64,000 nt of DNA from Streptomyces sp. A2-16 (GTDB taxonomy: Bacteria; Actinomycetota; Actinomycetes; Streptomycetales; Streptomycetaceae), in the NCBI RefSeq assembly GCF_018128905.1, contig NZ_CP063808.1, forward strand, positions 7,626,001 to 7,690,000. Direction: 5' to 3'. Below are positions 49,226 through 58,255 of this stretch, piece by piece (the stretch's first letter is position 1; every line of letters starts with the position of its first letter). Under the pieces are notes generated by a model that had not been told where the DNA came from, made no database searches, and saw nothing but the letters and a program-made list of their open reading frames with translations. A program made the translations under genes and the position numbers.

Positions 49226-52200
49226 AACAGCTCCTCCACCACGCCCCGCGCCCGCCGGGCCGTGCGCCGGTAGTCGTCCAGCATGTCTCCGGCGTGCCCC
49301 GGCCCGTACCCCAGGTAGCGCCCCACCGCGGCGAGCTCACGGGCCTCCGTCGGAAACGTGTCCCCGGCCCGTCCCCGTACCAGCATCACCGCGTTGCGCA
49401 CCCGGGTCGCCAGCACCCACGCCTCGTCGAGGACCTGGGCCTCGTCCGCGGAGACGAACCCGGCGTCCCGCGCCGCGGAGAGGGCCGCGCGGGTACGGGT
49501 CGTGCGCAGCTCCGCGACCCGCGCCCCGTGCCGCATCTGGAGCAGCTGGACCGTCCACTCGACGTCCGAGAGACCGCCGGGCCCCAGCTTGGTGTGCAGC
49601 TTCGGGTCGGCGCCGCGCGGCATCCGCTCGGACTCCATGCGCGCTTTCAGCCGCCGGATCTCACGTACGGCGTCGTCGCCGAGGCCCGCCGTCGGATAGC
49701 GCAGGGGGTCGATCAGTTCGACGAACCGGCGGCCCAACTCCTCGTCCCCGGCGACCGGTTCGGCCCGCAGCAACGCCTGTGACTCCCAGACCAGCGACCA
49801 GCGGCGGTAGTAGGCCGCGTACGAGGTCAGCGTGCGCACCAGCGGCCCGGACTTGCCCTCGGGGCGCAGGTCGGCGTCGATGAGCAGCGGTGGGTCGGCG
49901 CTCGAGATCTGGAGCAGGCGGCGCATCTCGGAGACGACCTTGTTGGCGGCCTCGGAGGCCTCCCGCTCCTCGACGCCCTCGCGCGGCTCGTGGACGAACA
50001 GGACGTCCGCGTCGGAGCCGTAGCCGAGTTCGTGACCGCCGAAGCGGCCCATGCCGATCACGGCGAACCGGGTCGGCAGGGTGTCGCCCCAGCCCTCCCG
50101 GACGACCGCGCGCAGGGTGCCGGCGAGGGTCGCCGCGGTCAGGTCGGACACGGCGGCGCCGACGCGCTCCACCAGGGCGCCCTGGTCCGGCTCGGCCGGC
50201 TGGGTCTCGGTGCCGTAGGAGCCGACGATGTCCGCGGCAGCCGTACGGAAGAGTTCGCGGCGGCGGACGCCACGGGCCGCCGTGACGCCCTGGACGGCGC
50301 CCTCCGCGCGGCCGACCGCGGCGAGGATCTCCTGTTCGAGACCGGCCCGCCCGCGCGGATCCAGTCCGCCGCCGTCGCCGTCCCCCAGGAGGGCCACGGC
50401 TTCCGGTGCGCGCATCAGCAGATCGGGGGCGAGGCGTCCGGCGGACAGGACGCGTGCGAGGTTCTCGGCGGCGGCGCCCTCGTCCCTCAGCAGCCGCAGA
50501 TACCAGGGCGTCTTGCCCAACGCGTCCGACACCTTGCGGAAGTTGAGCAGCCCGGCGTCGGGGTCGGCGGAGTCGGCGAACCAACCCAGCAGGACCGGAA
50601 GGAGAGTTCGCTGGATGGCGGCCTTGCGGGTGACACCGGAGGCGAGGGCCTCCAGGTGCCTGAGTGCGGAGGCCGGGTCGGCGTACCCGAGCGCGACCAG
50701 CCGCTCCCGGGCCGCCCCGGCGCTCAACCTGATCTCCCCGGCCCCGAGTTGGGCCACGGCGTCCAGCAGCGGCCGGTAGAACAGCTTCTCGTGCAGTCGT
50801 CGTACGACGGAGGAGTGCCGCTTCCACTCGCGGTTCAGCTCGGTCACCGGGTCGGCGCGCAGGCCGAGGGAGCGGCCGAGGCGGCGCAGGTCGGTGTCGT
50901 CCTCGGGGACGAGGTGGGTGCGGCGCAGCCGGTAGAGCTGGATGCGGTGCTCCATGGAGCGCAGGAAACGGTAGGCCTCGTCGAGCTGGGCGGCGTCGGC
51001 GCGGCCGACGTAGCCGCCCGCGGCGAGGGCCTGCAGGGCCTTCAGCGTGGTGCCGCTGCGCAGCGAACCGTCCTCGCGGCCGTGCACCAACTGCAGGAGC
51101 TGCACGGCGAACTCGACGTCCCTGAGACCGCCGGGGCCGAGCTTGAGCTGCCGGTCGAGCTCGGCGACGGGGATGTTCTCGACGACCCGGCGCCGCATCT
51201 TCTGCACGTCGGCGACGAAGTTCTCGCGCTCGGCGGCCTTCCAGACGAGGGGTTCGAGCGCCTCGACGTAGCTCTCGCCCAGCTCGATGTCACCGGCGAC
51301 CGGGCGGGCCTTGAGCAGGGCCTGGAACTCCCAGGTCTTGGCCCAGCGCTGGTAGTAGGCGAGGTGGGAGGAGAGGGTGCGCACGAGCGGGCCGTTGCGG
51401 CCCTCGGGCCGCAGGTTGGCGTCGACGGGCCAGATGGAACCCTCGACGGTGGTCTCGGAGCAGACACGCATCATGTGCGAGGCGAGCTTGGTCGCGGCGC
51501 GCAGCGCCTTGCCCTCGTCGGCCCCGTCGACGGCCTCGCCCACGAAGATCACGTCGACGTCGGAGACGTAGTTCAGCTCGTGGCCACCGCACTTGCCCAT
51601 CGCGATCACCGCGAGCCGGCACAGCGCCGCGTCCTCGGGGGCGGCCGTCCGCGCTATGGCGAGGGCCGCGCGCAGGGTCGCGGTGGCGAGGTCGGCGAGC
51701 TCGGCGGCGGTCTCGGCGAGGTCGGTGGTGCCGCACACGTCACGGGCGGCGATGGACAGCAGACAGCGGCGGTAGGCGACGCGCAAGGAGACGGGGTCGG
51801 TGGCCTCGGCGAGCCCGCGCTCGAACTCCTCCACACCGGGATGGAGGTCGCGCGGCTCGTAGGTGACGAGGGCCTGCCAGTCGCCGGGGTGCCGGGCGAG
51901 ATGCTCGGCGAGCGCGGCGGACGCGCCGAGCACCCCGAGCAGCCGGTCGCGGAACGGCTTCGCCGCTATCACCGTGTCGAGCAGCTCCCGGTCGGGCTGC
52001 GCCTCCAGCAGCCGTACGAGACCGTGCAGCGCGAGATCGGGGTCGGCGGTCGCGCCGAGCGCCTCCAGCAGCACCGGGTCATTGCGTACGGCGCTCAGCT
52101 CCGCGCTCTCCAGCAGCCGCTCGGCGGCCGACGGATCGGTGAAGCCGTGCCGCAACAGCCGCGAGAAGGTACTGCTCCTGCGCCCCGGCGCCGCGGTCAT
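49213..52200 (-). CDS. glnE: Bifunctional glutamine synthetase adenylyltransferase/deadenylase GlnE
   Basis: Adds and removes AMP on the tyrosine of type I glutamine synthetase. The 995-residue protein has two nucleotidyltransferase halves: the N-terminal deadenylase with AMGKCGGHELNYVSDVDVIF (~residue 200) and the C-terminal adenylyltransferase with GMGRFGGHELGYGSDADVLF (~residue 715), each followed by a second motif (DANLRPEGRNGPLVRT; DADLRPEGKSGPLVRT) and a helical GlnD-like domain (GPGGLRDVEFAVQLLQL; GPGGLSDVEWTVQLLQM). Target in this window: Tyr397 of GlnA. Confidence 0.97.
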   Translation of the reverse strand: MTAAPGRRSSTFSRLLRHGFTDPSAAERLLESAELSAVRNDPVLLEALGATADPDLALHGLVRLLEAQPDRELLDTVIAAKPFRDRLLGVLGASAALAEHLARHPGDWQALVTYEPRDLHPGVEEFERGLAEATDPVSLRVAYRRCLLSIAARDVCGTTDLAETAAELADLATATLRAALAIARTAAPEDAALCRLAVIAMGKCGGHELNYVSDVDVIFVGEAVDGADEGKALRAATKLASHMMRVCSETTVEGSIWPVDANLRPEGRNGPLVRTLSSHLAYYQRWAKTWEFQALLKARPVAGDIELGESYVEALEPLVWKAAERENFVADVQKMRRRVVENIPVAELDRQLKLGPGGLRDVEFAVQLLQLVHGREDGSLRSGTTLKALQALAAGGYVGRADAAQLDEAYRFLRSMEHRIQLYRLRRTHLVPEDDTDLRRLGRSLGLRADPVTELNREWKRHSSVVRRLHEKLFYRPLLDAVAQLGAGEIRLSAGAARERLVALGYADPASALRHLEALASGVTRKAAIQRTLLPVLLGWFADSADPDAGLLNFRKVSDALGKTPWYLRLLRDEGAAAENLARVLSAGRLAPDLLMRAPEAVALLGDGDGGGLDPRGRAGLEQEILAAVGRAEGAVQGVTAARGVRRRELFRTAAADIVGSYGTETQPAEPDQGALVERVGAAVSDLTAATLAGTLRAVVREGWGDTLPTRFAVIGMGRFGGHELGYGSDADVLFVHEPREGVEEREASEAANKVVSEMRRLLQISSADPPLLIDADLRPEGKSGPLVRTLTSYAAYYRRWSLVWESQALLRAEPVAGDEELGRRFVELIDPLRYPTAGLGDDAVREIRRLKARMESERMPRGADPKLHTKLGPGGLSDVEWTVQLLQMRHGARVAELRTTRTRAALSAARDAGFVSADEAQVLDEAWVLATRVRNAVMLVRGRAGDTFPTEARELAAVGRYLGYGPGHAGDMLDDYRRTARRARGVVEELFYGA

Positions 52201-52777
52201 CCCCGGCCTCCTGTCCGATCTAGGTCGTGTCGATCGAGCGTAACCGGAGAGCGGGGGATGAGCGCCGGGGAGCGGGTGGGGGGATTTCGGGGTGGGGGCG
52301 GGTGGGGATTTTCGGGTGGGGGCTCGGGGGGCGGCCGGGGATTGTTGGGTGGGGCTCGGGGGGGCGGCCGGGTGTGGATGGGTCCCGCGGCTGGGTGCGA
52401 GGCGTGGACGGGGATCTGCGGCTGGGGTCCGGGGCGTGGGTGAGGCGTTCCAGGCCGAGGGAGCAAGCGGGGTGTGGACGGTGAAATCCCGGCCGGGGCC
52501 CAGCGGGGGCGTGGAGGGTGGGTTCCCGGCCGGGGCCCAGCGGGGGCGTGGAGGGTGGGTTCCCGGGCAGGGCCCAGCGGGGCCGCGGACAGTGGGCTCC
52601 CGGCCAGGGCCCGGGGGCCGCGGACAGTGGGCTCCCGGCCAGGGGTCCCCCTGGGGAGCGGGCGGGGGAATCCCAGCCGGGGCTGTGGTGAGGCGCGGAC
52701 GGGTGCTGGCCGGCTGGAGCAGCGGGTCGGGTCGGCGCGGGCAGGGGAAACCGGGCCCGGTGTCGCGTCAGGGGGTG
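52201..52777. other. Non-coding GC-rich stretch with G-runs
   Basis: I see no gene here. The plus strand is strongly G-rich with many runs of four or more G (52265-52440), followed by the 37-bp repeats described separately. Frames on both strands are low-complexity (Gly/Arg/Trp or Pro/Arg/Ala) and I reject them. G-runs could form quadruplexes in glnE upstream DNA. Confidence 0.7.
52488..52633. repeat. 37-bp tandem repeat, about four copies
   Basis: Units start at 52488, 52525, 52562 and 52599 with the consensus CCCGGCCGGGGCCCAGCGGG plus GGCGTGGAGGGTGGGTT; the first two are identical and the last two diverge. Confidence 0.85.
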
Positions 52778-53656
52778 TCAGTGGACCACCACCACCGTTG
52801 TCGGGCGGGACGGGTCCGTGAGGATGTTGTCGCCCGGGACGGGGGTGTGGGTGGGGGTGCCGTCGGTGGGGGGCGGTAGCTCGGCCACCGGGGCCGCGGG
52901 GCCGGCGACCGGTATCTCGACCCACCACACGGTGCCCCGGTTCACCCCGCCGGGCATGGAGACGTACTGGACGTCGAGGCACCGCTCCCGCAACCGCGCG
53001 AGGACCTCCGCGACGTCCGTGCCCGACTCGACCTCCGGGAGGACGACGTACCGGTTCACGCCCGGTTCGACGTCCTCGCACGCGCGCTCGTCCGGCGGGG
53101 GCGTGACCTGCCCCGGCCGGCTCCCGCGCGGTCCGGACAGGGTGAGGTGGACGCGTTCCACGGCCCCCGCCTTCGTCGCGTCCACACGGATCGTCCCGCC
53201 GCGCAGCCACTGCACCGGGTGACCGTCGAGCTCGGCCAGCGCCCAGTCACCGGTGTCGACGAGGTAGGCGCTCTCGATCGCCACGTCGTCCGGCGGCGGC
53301 AGCAGACGCATCGCGTCCCGCGCGGCCCGCTGACCCTGTGGCCAGTGCCGGAGCACCACGAGCAGCTTGCCCGGGGTCCGGTCGAAGGGGTACGCGCGGC
53401 CGCCGGTCACGGCGCGGTCCCCGGCCCGGGTGACCGCCGTACGGGACACGCCGGCGACCTCGATGTCACCCCGGGCACCCAGCGTGAACCGTACGGACGA
53501 GAACGCGGCGTCGGCCCGCGCGCCGGCCGCGCCGGAGGTGGTCGACGCGTCGCAGCCGGTGGCCGGCAGGGCGAGGACCAGGGGGACGGCGGCCGCGACG
53601 AGCACCGCGTGCCGGTGCGCGCGGCCGTCAGGACGATGGTGCGGATGTGAGCGCAT
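52778..53656 (-). CDS. Putative lipoprotein (292 aa)
   Basis: The N-terminus HAVLVAAAVPLVLALPATGC is a lipoprotein signal, with the candidate lipidated cysteine at residue 35 (preceding residues A-T-G are an acceptable but not ideal lipobox). The mature part is beta-rich, with paired cysteines (DERACEDVEPGVN, RERCLDVQYV) and VWWVEIPVAGPAAPVAELPP near the C-terminus. No domain recognised. ATG 53654-53656 is used; the open frame continues 131 codons upstream in reverse of the LuxR gene and is rejected. Confidence 0.75.
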   Translation of the reverse strand: MRSHPHHRPDGRAHRHAVLVAAAVPLVLALPATGCDASTTSGAAGARADAAFSSVRFTLGARGDIEVAGVSRTAVTRAGDRAVTGGRAYPFDRTPGKLLVVLRHWPQGQRAARDAMRLLPPPDDVAIESAYLVDTGDWALAELDGHPVQWLRGGTIRVDATKAGAVERVHLTLSGPRGSRPGQVTPPPDERACEDVEPGVNRYVVLPEVESGTDVAEVLARLRERCLDVQYVSMPGGVNRGTVWWVEIPVAGPAAPVAELPPPTDGTPTHTPVPGDNILTDPSRPTTVVVVH

Positions 53657-53819
53657 GGGCTGCCTCCGTGACTCCGGGCGGCCGAGCCGGTCGCCCGATG
53701 ACGAGCGTGCGCGCTGCCACGCCGCCCGCCCATTCGCCATTTGGCGAATCCCGGGGCGGCGCGAACGGGCCCGGCGTAGCGTCGAGTCAGCGCCCGTACT
53801 TCGGCCCGGGGAGGCCGAC

Positions 53820-54566
53820 ATGACCCCACCCCGCACCACCGCCGAGGCCCATCTGCGCCGCATGGCGGACCTGTTGGAGGAGGCCCGGCAGGATCTCGAC
53901 GGGGGCGGGGTGCCCCCGAAGTGCCTGCTGCCGGGACTGATGCGGCTGATTCCGTGCGACGCGGCGAGCTTCTGCGAGCTGGACATCCCGACCAGGAGGG
54001 AGCTCAACGCCCAGGCGATCGGCGACGAGGACGAGGCCGAGGACGACATGGACGGGTACTGGACCTGGCGCCATCAGCACACCCAGTGCCTCCAGGTCTG
54101 CAGGCCGCACGACGTTCCCGAGACGACACAGATGGCGGACTTCCGCTCGGTGCGCGAGCTGCGGAGCCTGCCGATCTACACGGAGTTCCTCGCCCCGCAC
54201 CCGACCATCGCGTCCGTCGCGCTGTCGACCGCGCCGAACCGCACCCGGGTCTTCCAGTTCTTCCGCGAGGACAGGAATGCCTTCACCGACCACGAGATGA
54301 CCACCCTGCGCATGCTGGCCCCCCACCTGTACGACCTCTACAAGGTCGCGGCCCGCCGACGCCGGCAGCCCGTCCGCCTCACCCACCGCGAACTGGACGT
54401 GCTGCGCTGCGTGGCGGTCGGCATGAGCACCGCGCAGATCGCCGAACAGCTCGTGGTCTCCCCCAGCACCGTTCGCAAGCATCTGGAGAACGCCTTCGGC
54501 AGACTGGGGGTGTCGAGCCGGACCGCCGCGGTGGCCCGGGTGTTCCCCGAGCCGGAGGCTCTGTGA
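53820..54566 (+). CDS. LuxR-family transcriptional regulator
   Basis: A 248-residue regulator with an N-terminal sensor-like domain (~1-170, SFCELDIPTRRELNAQAIGD) and a C-terminal LuxR helix-turn-helix (LTHRELDVLRCVAVGMSTAQ, then IAEQLVVSPSTVRKHLENAF). No receiver aspartate pattern is seen, so it is not a response regulator. GGGGAGG lies upstream of ATG 53820. The following oxidase-family gene starts at the last base of its stop codon (TGATG), so they are cotranscribed and may be functionally linked. Confidence 0.9.
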   Translation: MTPPRTTAEAHLRRMADLLEEARQDLDGGGVPPKCLLPGLMRLIPCDAASFCELDIPTRRELNAQAIGDEDEAEDDMDGYWTWRHQHTQCLQVCRPHDVPETTQMADFRSVRELRSLPIYTEFLAPHPTIASVALSTAPNRTRVFQFFREDRNAFTDHEMTTLRMLAPHLYDLYKVAARRRRQPVRLTHRELDVLRCVAVGMSTAQIAEQLVVSPSTVRKHLENAFGRLGVSSRTAAVARVFPEPEAL

Positions 54567-55075
54567 TGACCGAGAAGGAACCCGAGACCCACCTCGACCC
54601 GCGCTACAGCGACCCCGACGCGACAGCGCACTCCTGGGCCGACGCGGAGTCGCTGCTGGCCTCCGCCGAGCTGTTCTGGATCTCGACGGTACGGCCGGAC
54701 GGGCGCCCGCACGTCACACCGCTGCCTGCCGTGTGGGCGCACGGCGCACTGCACTTCTGCACCGGCCCGGAGGAGCGCAAGGCGAAGAACCTCGCGCACA
54801 ACGTGCACGTGACGCTGACGACCGGCACCAACATCTGGGACAAGGGCTACGACCTGGTGGTGGAGGGCGAGGCGGTGCGGGTCTCCGACGACACGAGGCT
54901 GCGTGAACTGGCCGCCGCGTGGGAGGCGAAGTACGGCGACTTCTGGCGCTTCGAGGTGCGGGACGGCTACTTCCATCACGGACCGGGACACGCTGTCGTC
55001 TATGCGGTGGCGCCGCGCACCGTTTTCGGCTTCGGTAAGGGACAGCCGTTCAGCCAGACGCGGTGGCGCTTCTGA
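54566..55075 (+). CDS. Pyridoxamine 5'-phosphate oxidase-like flavin/F420-binding protein
   Basis: A 169-residue split-barrel protein: ELFWISTVRPDGRPHVTPLP, then ALHFCTGPEERKAKNLAHNV and VVEGEAVRVSD fit the PNPOx-like family, which binds FMN or, in actinobacteria, coenzyme F420. Activity (oxidase or quinone/F420 reductase) cannot be told from sequence. The start codon overlaps the LuxR stop by one base. Confidence 0.85.
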   Translation: MTEKEPETHLDPRYSDPDATAHSWADAESLLASAELFWISTVRPDGRPHVTPLPAVWAHGALHFCTGPEERKAKNLAHNVHVTLTTGTNIWDKGYDLVVEGEAVRVSDDTRLRELAAAWEAKYGDFWRFEVRDGYFHHGPGHAVVYAVAPRTVFGFGKGQPFSQTRWRF

Positions 55076-55115
55076 GAACGGCCCGATGCACCGACGTCGA
55101 CAAGGGAGTCACGCC

Positions 55116-55556
55116 ATGGACATGAGCCTCGAAGTCATCCTGCTGCCGGTCACGGACGTGGACCGCGCGAAGGAGTTCTACCGCGACAAGGTCGGCTTCC
55201 ACGTGGATCTGGACGGCGAGGTGATGGAGGGCGTCCGCATCTGCCAGCTGACCCCGCCCGGATCCGGCTGTTCCATCGCCCTGGTGGACGGCCTCCAAGT
55301 CCCGACGGGAACCCCACAGCCCGGGACGTACCACGGCATGCAGCTGTGCGTGACGGACGCGAAGGCGGCGTACGAGGAGCTCACCTCCCGCGGCCTGGAC
55401 GTGAGCGAGCCGGTCCAGTTCGCCCCGCAGGACGGCGCCACCTTCATGTACTTCAAGGACCCGGACGGCAACGGCTGGGCGATCCAGGAGTACAAGCGCC
55501 GGGAGACCGAGCCCCTGCACCAGGTGCTCGCGCAGCTGGCCCGGCAGCAGGGGTAG
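55116..55556 (+). CDS. VOC-superfamily (glyoxalase/dioxygenase-fold) protein
   Basis: A 146-residue vicinal oxygen chelate protein: VILLPVTDVDRAKEFYRDKV opens the first beta-alpha-beta unit and DGATFMYFKDPDGNGWAIQE closes the second with the characteristic DPDGN. Metal ligands are not fully clear. GGGAG precedes ATG 55116. It follows the PNPOx-like gene after 40 bases and may share its operon. Confidence 0.85.
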   Translation: MDMSLEVILLPVTDVDRAKEFYRDKVGFHVDLDGEVMEGVRICQLTPPGSGCSIALVDGLQVPTGTPQPGTYHGMQLCVTDAKAAYEELTSRGLDVSEPVQFAPQDGATFMYFKDPDGNGWAIQEYKRRETEPLHQVLAQLARQQG

Positions 55557-55651
55557 CGGGGACAGCGGGACGGCACGGGAAAGCCGCGGCTCCTCGGTGC
55601 CGCGGCGGTCGTGTCCTGTCCTGCTGTCCACGCCCGTGGAGTGCGGGCTGC

Positions 55652-55894
55652 TCAGTTCTGTCCGGGCGGTGCGTGGCCCGAGGGGTTCTGGTTCTCGGTT
55701 TCCTGGGTGAGTCCGTTGCCGCCGCAGCTCGGCTGCTGTCCTCCGGGCTGGTGGCCTCCGTTGTTGGTGCACTGCGTGTCGACCGGCTGGATCTTGGCAT
55801 CGGCCAAGCCCGCGCCGCCGAGGCTCAGTGCGCAGACGGCGGCACCGGCGCCCAGCGCCATGGCGATCCGCCTCACCGGGGCTCTGCTTGTCAT
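55652..55894 (-). CDS. Small secreted Gly/Gln/Asn-rich protein (80 aa)
   Basis: Signal peptide: RRIAMALGAGAAVCALSLGG with cleavage near LADAKI. The mature ~47 residues are polar (QCTNNGGHQPGGQQPSCGGN), with two cysteines that could form one disulphide. Before the island inserted it lay directly downstream of glnA2 on the same strand. No function recognised. Confidence 0.65.
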   Translation of the reverse strand: MTSRAPVRRIAMALGAGAAVCALSLGGAGLADAKIQPVDTQCTNNGGHQPGGQQPSCGGNGLTQETENQNPSGHAPPGQN

Positions 55895-56036
55895 TCCGCT
55901 CAGCCTCCTGTGTCGATCGGGCCGTGCGGCAGTGCGGTGTCGAACTGTCGCGTCTCGACCTCACGCTTCTCGCCGAAATGGTGCAAGTCAACACAAAAAG
56001 CACATCTTTTTCCGGCAACAGGGACCACACACGACT

Positions 56037-56067
56037 CCGGGCCGACGGCACCATGCCGCCGGCCCGG
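56037..56067 (-). terminator. Stranded native glnA2 terminator
   Basis: CCGGGCCGACGGCA (56037-56050) pairs with 56054-56067 at 13 of 14 positions. It sits 38 bases past the stop codon of the displaced glnA2 end, where a terminator would lie before the island inserted. Confidence 0.7.
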
Positions 56068-56104
56068 ACGCCGTTCCTACCGAGGAGAAACCCAGCGCTC
56101 CCGC

Positions 56105-56193
56105 CCTACAGCACCGGCAGGTTCTTCCGCAGCTCGAAGGCCGTGACCTCGCTGCGGTACTCCTCCCACTCCTGCCGCTTGTTGCGCAGGAAG
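56105..56193. repeat. Left attachment-site copy: 89-bp duplicate of the glnA2 3' end
   Basis: Read on the minus strand it encodes the last ~28 residues of GlnA2 (LRNKRQEWEEYRSEVTAFEL...) and its stop. It matches 60863-60951 at 87 of 89 positions; both differences are synonymous. It marks the left edge of the integrated element. Confidence 0.9.
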
Positions 56194-56290
56194 TGACGGC
56201 GGCCCGGGGCGACCTCAGGCGATCGACGTCTGCGCAGCACTGACCTGAGATCGAACGGCCGTCATTGGTCGTTGTTGGTCGCTGTGGGCC

Positions 56291-56316
56291 ACCCTTCGAC
56301 GGCCCACAGACGGCCC
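56291..56316. repeat. Inner direct repeat B, left copy
   Basis: ACCCTTCGACGGCCCACAGA plus CGGCCC matches 60751-60777 apart from one base insertion and one substitution. The two lie inside the att copies on either side, possibly as recombinase arm-binding sites. Confidence 0.6.
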
Positions 56317-56348
56317 GGCGCCGAGGCCAGCAGATGACCATCCGGGCC

Positions 56349-58163
56349 TCACTCCGAAGAGACGTTGAGCGGGGATAGGCAACGCCTGATGTGCTCCCGT
56401 GCCCGGTCTCCCCTGTGCGCCCCTGCCGCCAGCGCAGCGGTCAGCCAAGCTGGCCCTTTAGCAACACCCAAAGTCGGAGCGAACTTCTCAAGTACACCCA
56501 CCCTCACAAGCACAATTCCGAGTTCATCCAGACGCTTCATTAGCTGCTCCGCCGCGACAGCAGACTGCCCCTCAAACGCCGCTTCGCCGAATTTCTTGAG
56601 TAGGCTCCATGGGCTTTCTTGCGCTCGAATTTGAGCCAGAACCTCGCGTTTTGCATCGTCACTATATTTCTCATCCTCTCTCCCTGCGAAAACAGACTGC
56701 ACCGCCGCGATCACATCACGCAGAGTAGCCGGATTTCGAGACCCCCGAAAAGACTGGGTCGCGACTCTATAGTCACGCTTCAGCAGATTCCAGTCGACGC
56801 CATACGCTTCGACCAATCGAGAAATGGTCACCTCGTCGTTCAAAATGTCAATATCAGGAACCGCAACAACTGGGACATGGATGGCTCGCAGCGCCTTAAC
56901 CAGCTTATAGATTGCCGCCTTACCGTACGACGGAACGAATAGAACATCGCTGGCCGGAATCGGCACATTCGCCCGAGGTTCATATTCATTGAGCGCAGCT
57001 GCATAGAACCGGCAATCCTGATCGGCCTCGGCAACAACAGTAAGCCGATGAAAGAGAGAATCCAGCGTATTCGTGTACCTCAACAACGGGTCACCCCAAA
57101 GCTCCCGAACATCCTCAACGGCAAGCTGATGAGCCCGCGAGGTACCCTCCAGGGTTCTATCGAGACGGACAATGGAAACCTCCGAGTCGGAGGCCAGGAG
57201 CCCGGTCAGGAGATTTTTATCATGCGTCGCTAGAATCACTTGAATCCCCTTCCTCTTTGCAAGGCTACCCAGGATTCTCCCGAGGGCGGTGGCCTGTGGC
57301 GGATGAAGGAAAGCTTCCGGTTCGTCAATCAGGACAATGGGATGTTCGGCAGTCACAATGGGGAGGATGAGCGCGATCAAACTTTTGATCCCATCCCCCT
57401 GTTCCATTAGCGGCGGAAGGCTCGCAACCTCCTTTCGATATTCTGACGAGATAGCATCGGCAGGGGGTGCAGAAATCGCCACCCTTCCTACACGCAACTG
57501 AATCATTCGAGCCAACGTGTCTAGCGTCAAGTCAAGACGAAATACTTCACGACAGATTTCTCGCACTTCAGTCAACATCTGCACCGAGTCCTCTAGGTGG
57601 TGCATCACATTTTTCGGAGGCGTTTCTACAGACTCCCTCATCTCCTGGGGCTGAATAGCTCCTACCCGCTCCCACGGGTCCGCAAATAGCATGAATGAAC
57701 TCACCAAGGGCAAGAGCCTATCTACTCGCCCTTGATCCATTTCACCGAATTGCCGAACATGATGTTCATGCGCACCTCCATGCCCCTGCGTACCAAACCA
57801 AAGCAATCCGTTTTGCATGTACACATTCCCATGCGCAAGGAGCCACGCGCAAAGATCTCTGGAAGTACCCGAGACATTAAAACGAATGTCTGTTACAAGC
57901 CGCCAGCGAGCCGGCCCTACCGCCTCACCGGCATTTCGCGAAGAGAGGGCTGAAATCTGCTTGAGCAACGTCGACTTGCCAACATTATTGCCACCTACTA
58001 CTACTGTCACGCCACGCGATGGCGGATTCAAAGTGAGACCATTTTCGAGCGTGACGGATGCGATAGAAAGTGCGAACTTGTCAGCCTCTCCACCACTCAG
58101 GTTTGCGGGAATAACCACGTTCTCCATCGGCAGCCTGCCCTTCTTCTGCAGTGAGGTGAACAT
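56349..58163 (-). CDS. OLD-like ABC-type ATPase with C-terminal TOPRIM domain; candidate phage-defence nuclease
   Basis: A 604-residue protein. The ATPase domain has Walker A VVVGGNNVGKSTLL (~residues 51-64), Walker B HPIVLIDEPEAFLHPPQ (~280) and switch histidine VILATHDKN (~315). After ~375 comes a TOPRIM-like domain: LTVVAEADQDCRFYAAAL (glutamate) and VPVVAVPDIDILNDE (DxD). This order is that of OLD-family nucleases, several of which defend against phage. Codons ending in A or T are much more frequent than in neighbours, a sign of transfer. ATG 58163 or the in-frame ATG at 58127 may start it; neither has a strong ribosome site. No GajB-type helicase partner is beside it. Confidence 0.82.
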   Translation of the reverse strand: MFTSLQKKGRLPMENVVIPANLSGGEADKFALSIASVTLENGLTLNPPSRGVTVVVGGNNVGKSTLLKQISALSSRNAGEAVGPARWRLVTDIRFNVSGTSRDLCAWLLAHGNVYMQNGLLWFGTQGHGGAHEHHVRQFGEMDQGRVDRLLPLVSSFMLFADPWERVGAIQPQEMRESVETPPKNVMHHLEDSVQMLTEVREICREVFRLDLTLDTLARMIQLRVGRVAISAPPADAISSEYRKEVASLPPLMEQGDGIKSLIALILPIVTAEHPIVLIDEPEAFLHPPQATALGRILGSLAKRKGIQVILATHDKNLLTGLLASDSEVSIVRLDRTLEGTSRAHQLAVEDVRELWGDPLLRYTNTLDSLFHRLTVVAEADQDCRFYAAALNEYEPRANVPIPASDVLFVPSYGKAAIYKLVKALRAIHVPVVAVPDIDILNDEVTISRLVEAYGVDWNLLKRDYRVATQSFRGSRNPATLRDVIAAVQSVFAGREDEKYSDDAKREVLAQIRAQESPWSLLKKFGEAAFEGQSAVAAEQLMKRLDELGIVLVRVGVLEKFAPTLGVAKGPAWLTAALAAGAHRGDRAREHIRRCLSPLNVSSE

Positions 58164-58255
58164 CTTACTGAGCCGCGTAGGAGTGGGGCGCGGAAATATA
58201 ATTCTAGTGATCGAATATCGAACGAAGGACCTGCGTACTGCCTAGCCACTGCTGC

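Larger units (their letters stand above)
55895..56348. other. Gap with stranded glnA2 end and left part of the island
   Basis: Contents in order: the promoter side of the 80-residue gene with an A-rich patch (ACACAAAAAGCACATC, 55991-56006), the native glnA2 terminator (56037-56067), the duplicated glnA2 3' end (56105-56193), and about 150 bases of island DNA with TTGGTCG repeats (56264-56283) that could be recombinase arm sites. No gene. Confidence 0.7.

Noticed and set aside
52488-52633. Possible CRISPR array because of 37-bp spacing
   Set aside because: Units are contiguous, without unique spacers, and no cas gene is present.
52197-53210. A proline-rich 337-codon minus-strand frame upstream of glnE
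   Set aside because: Consists of repeat-derived Pro/Arg/Ala sequence over the G-rich region and a shadow of the lipoprotein gene.
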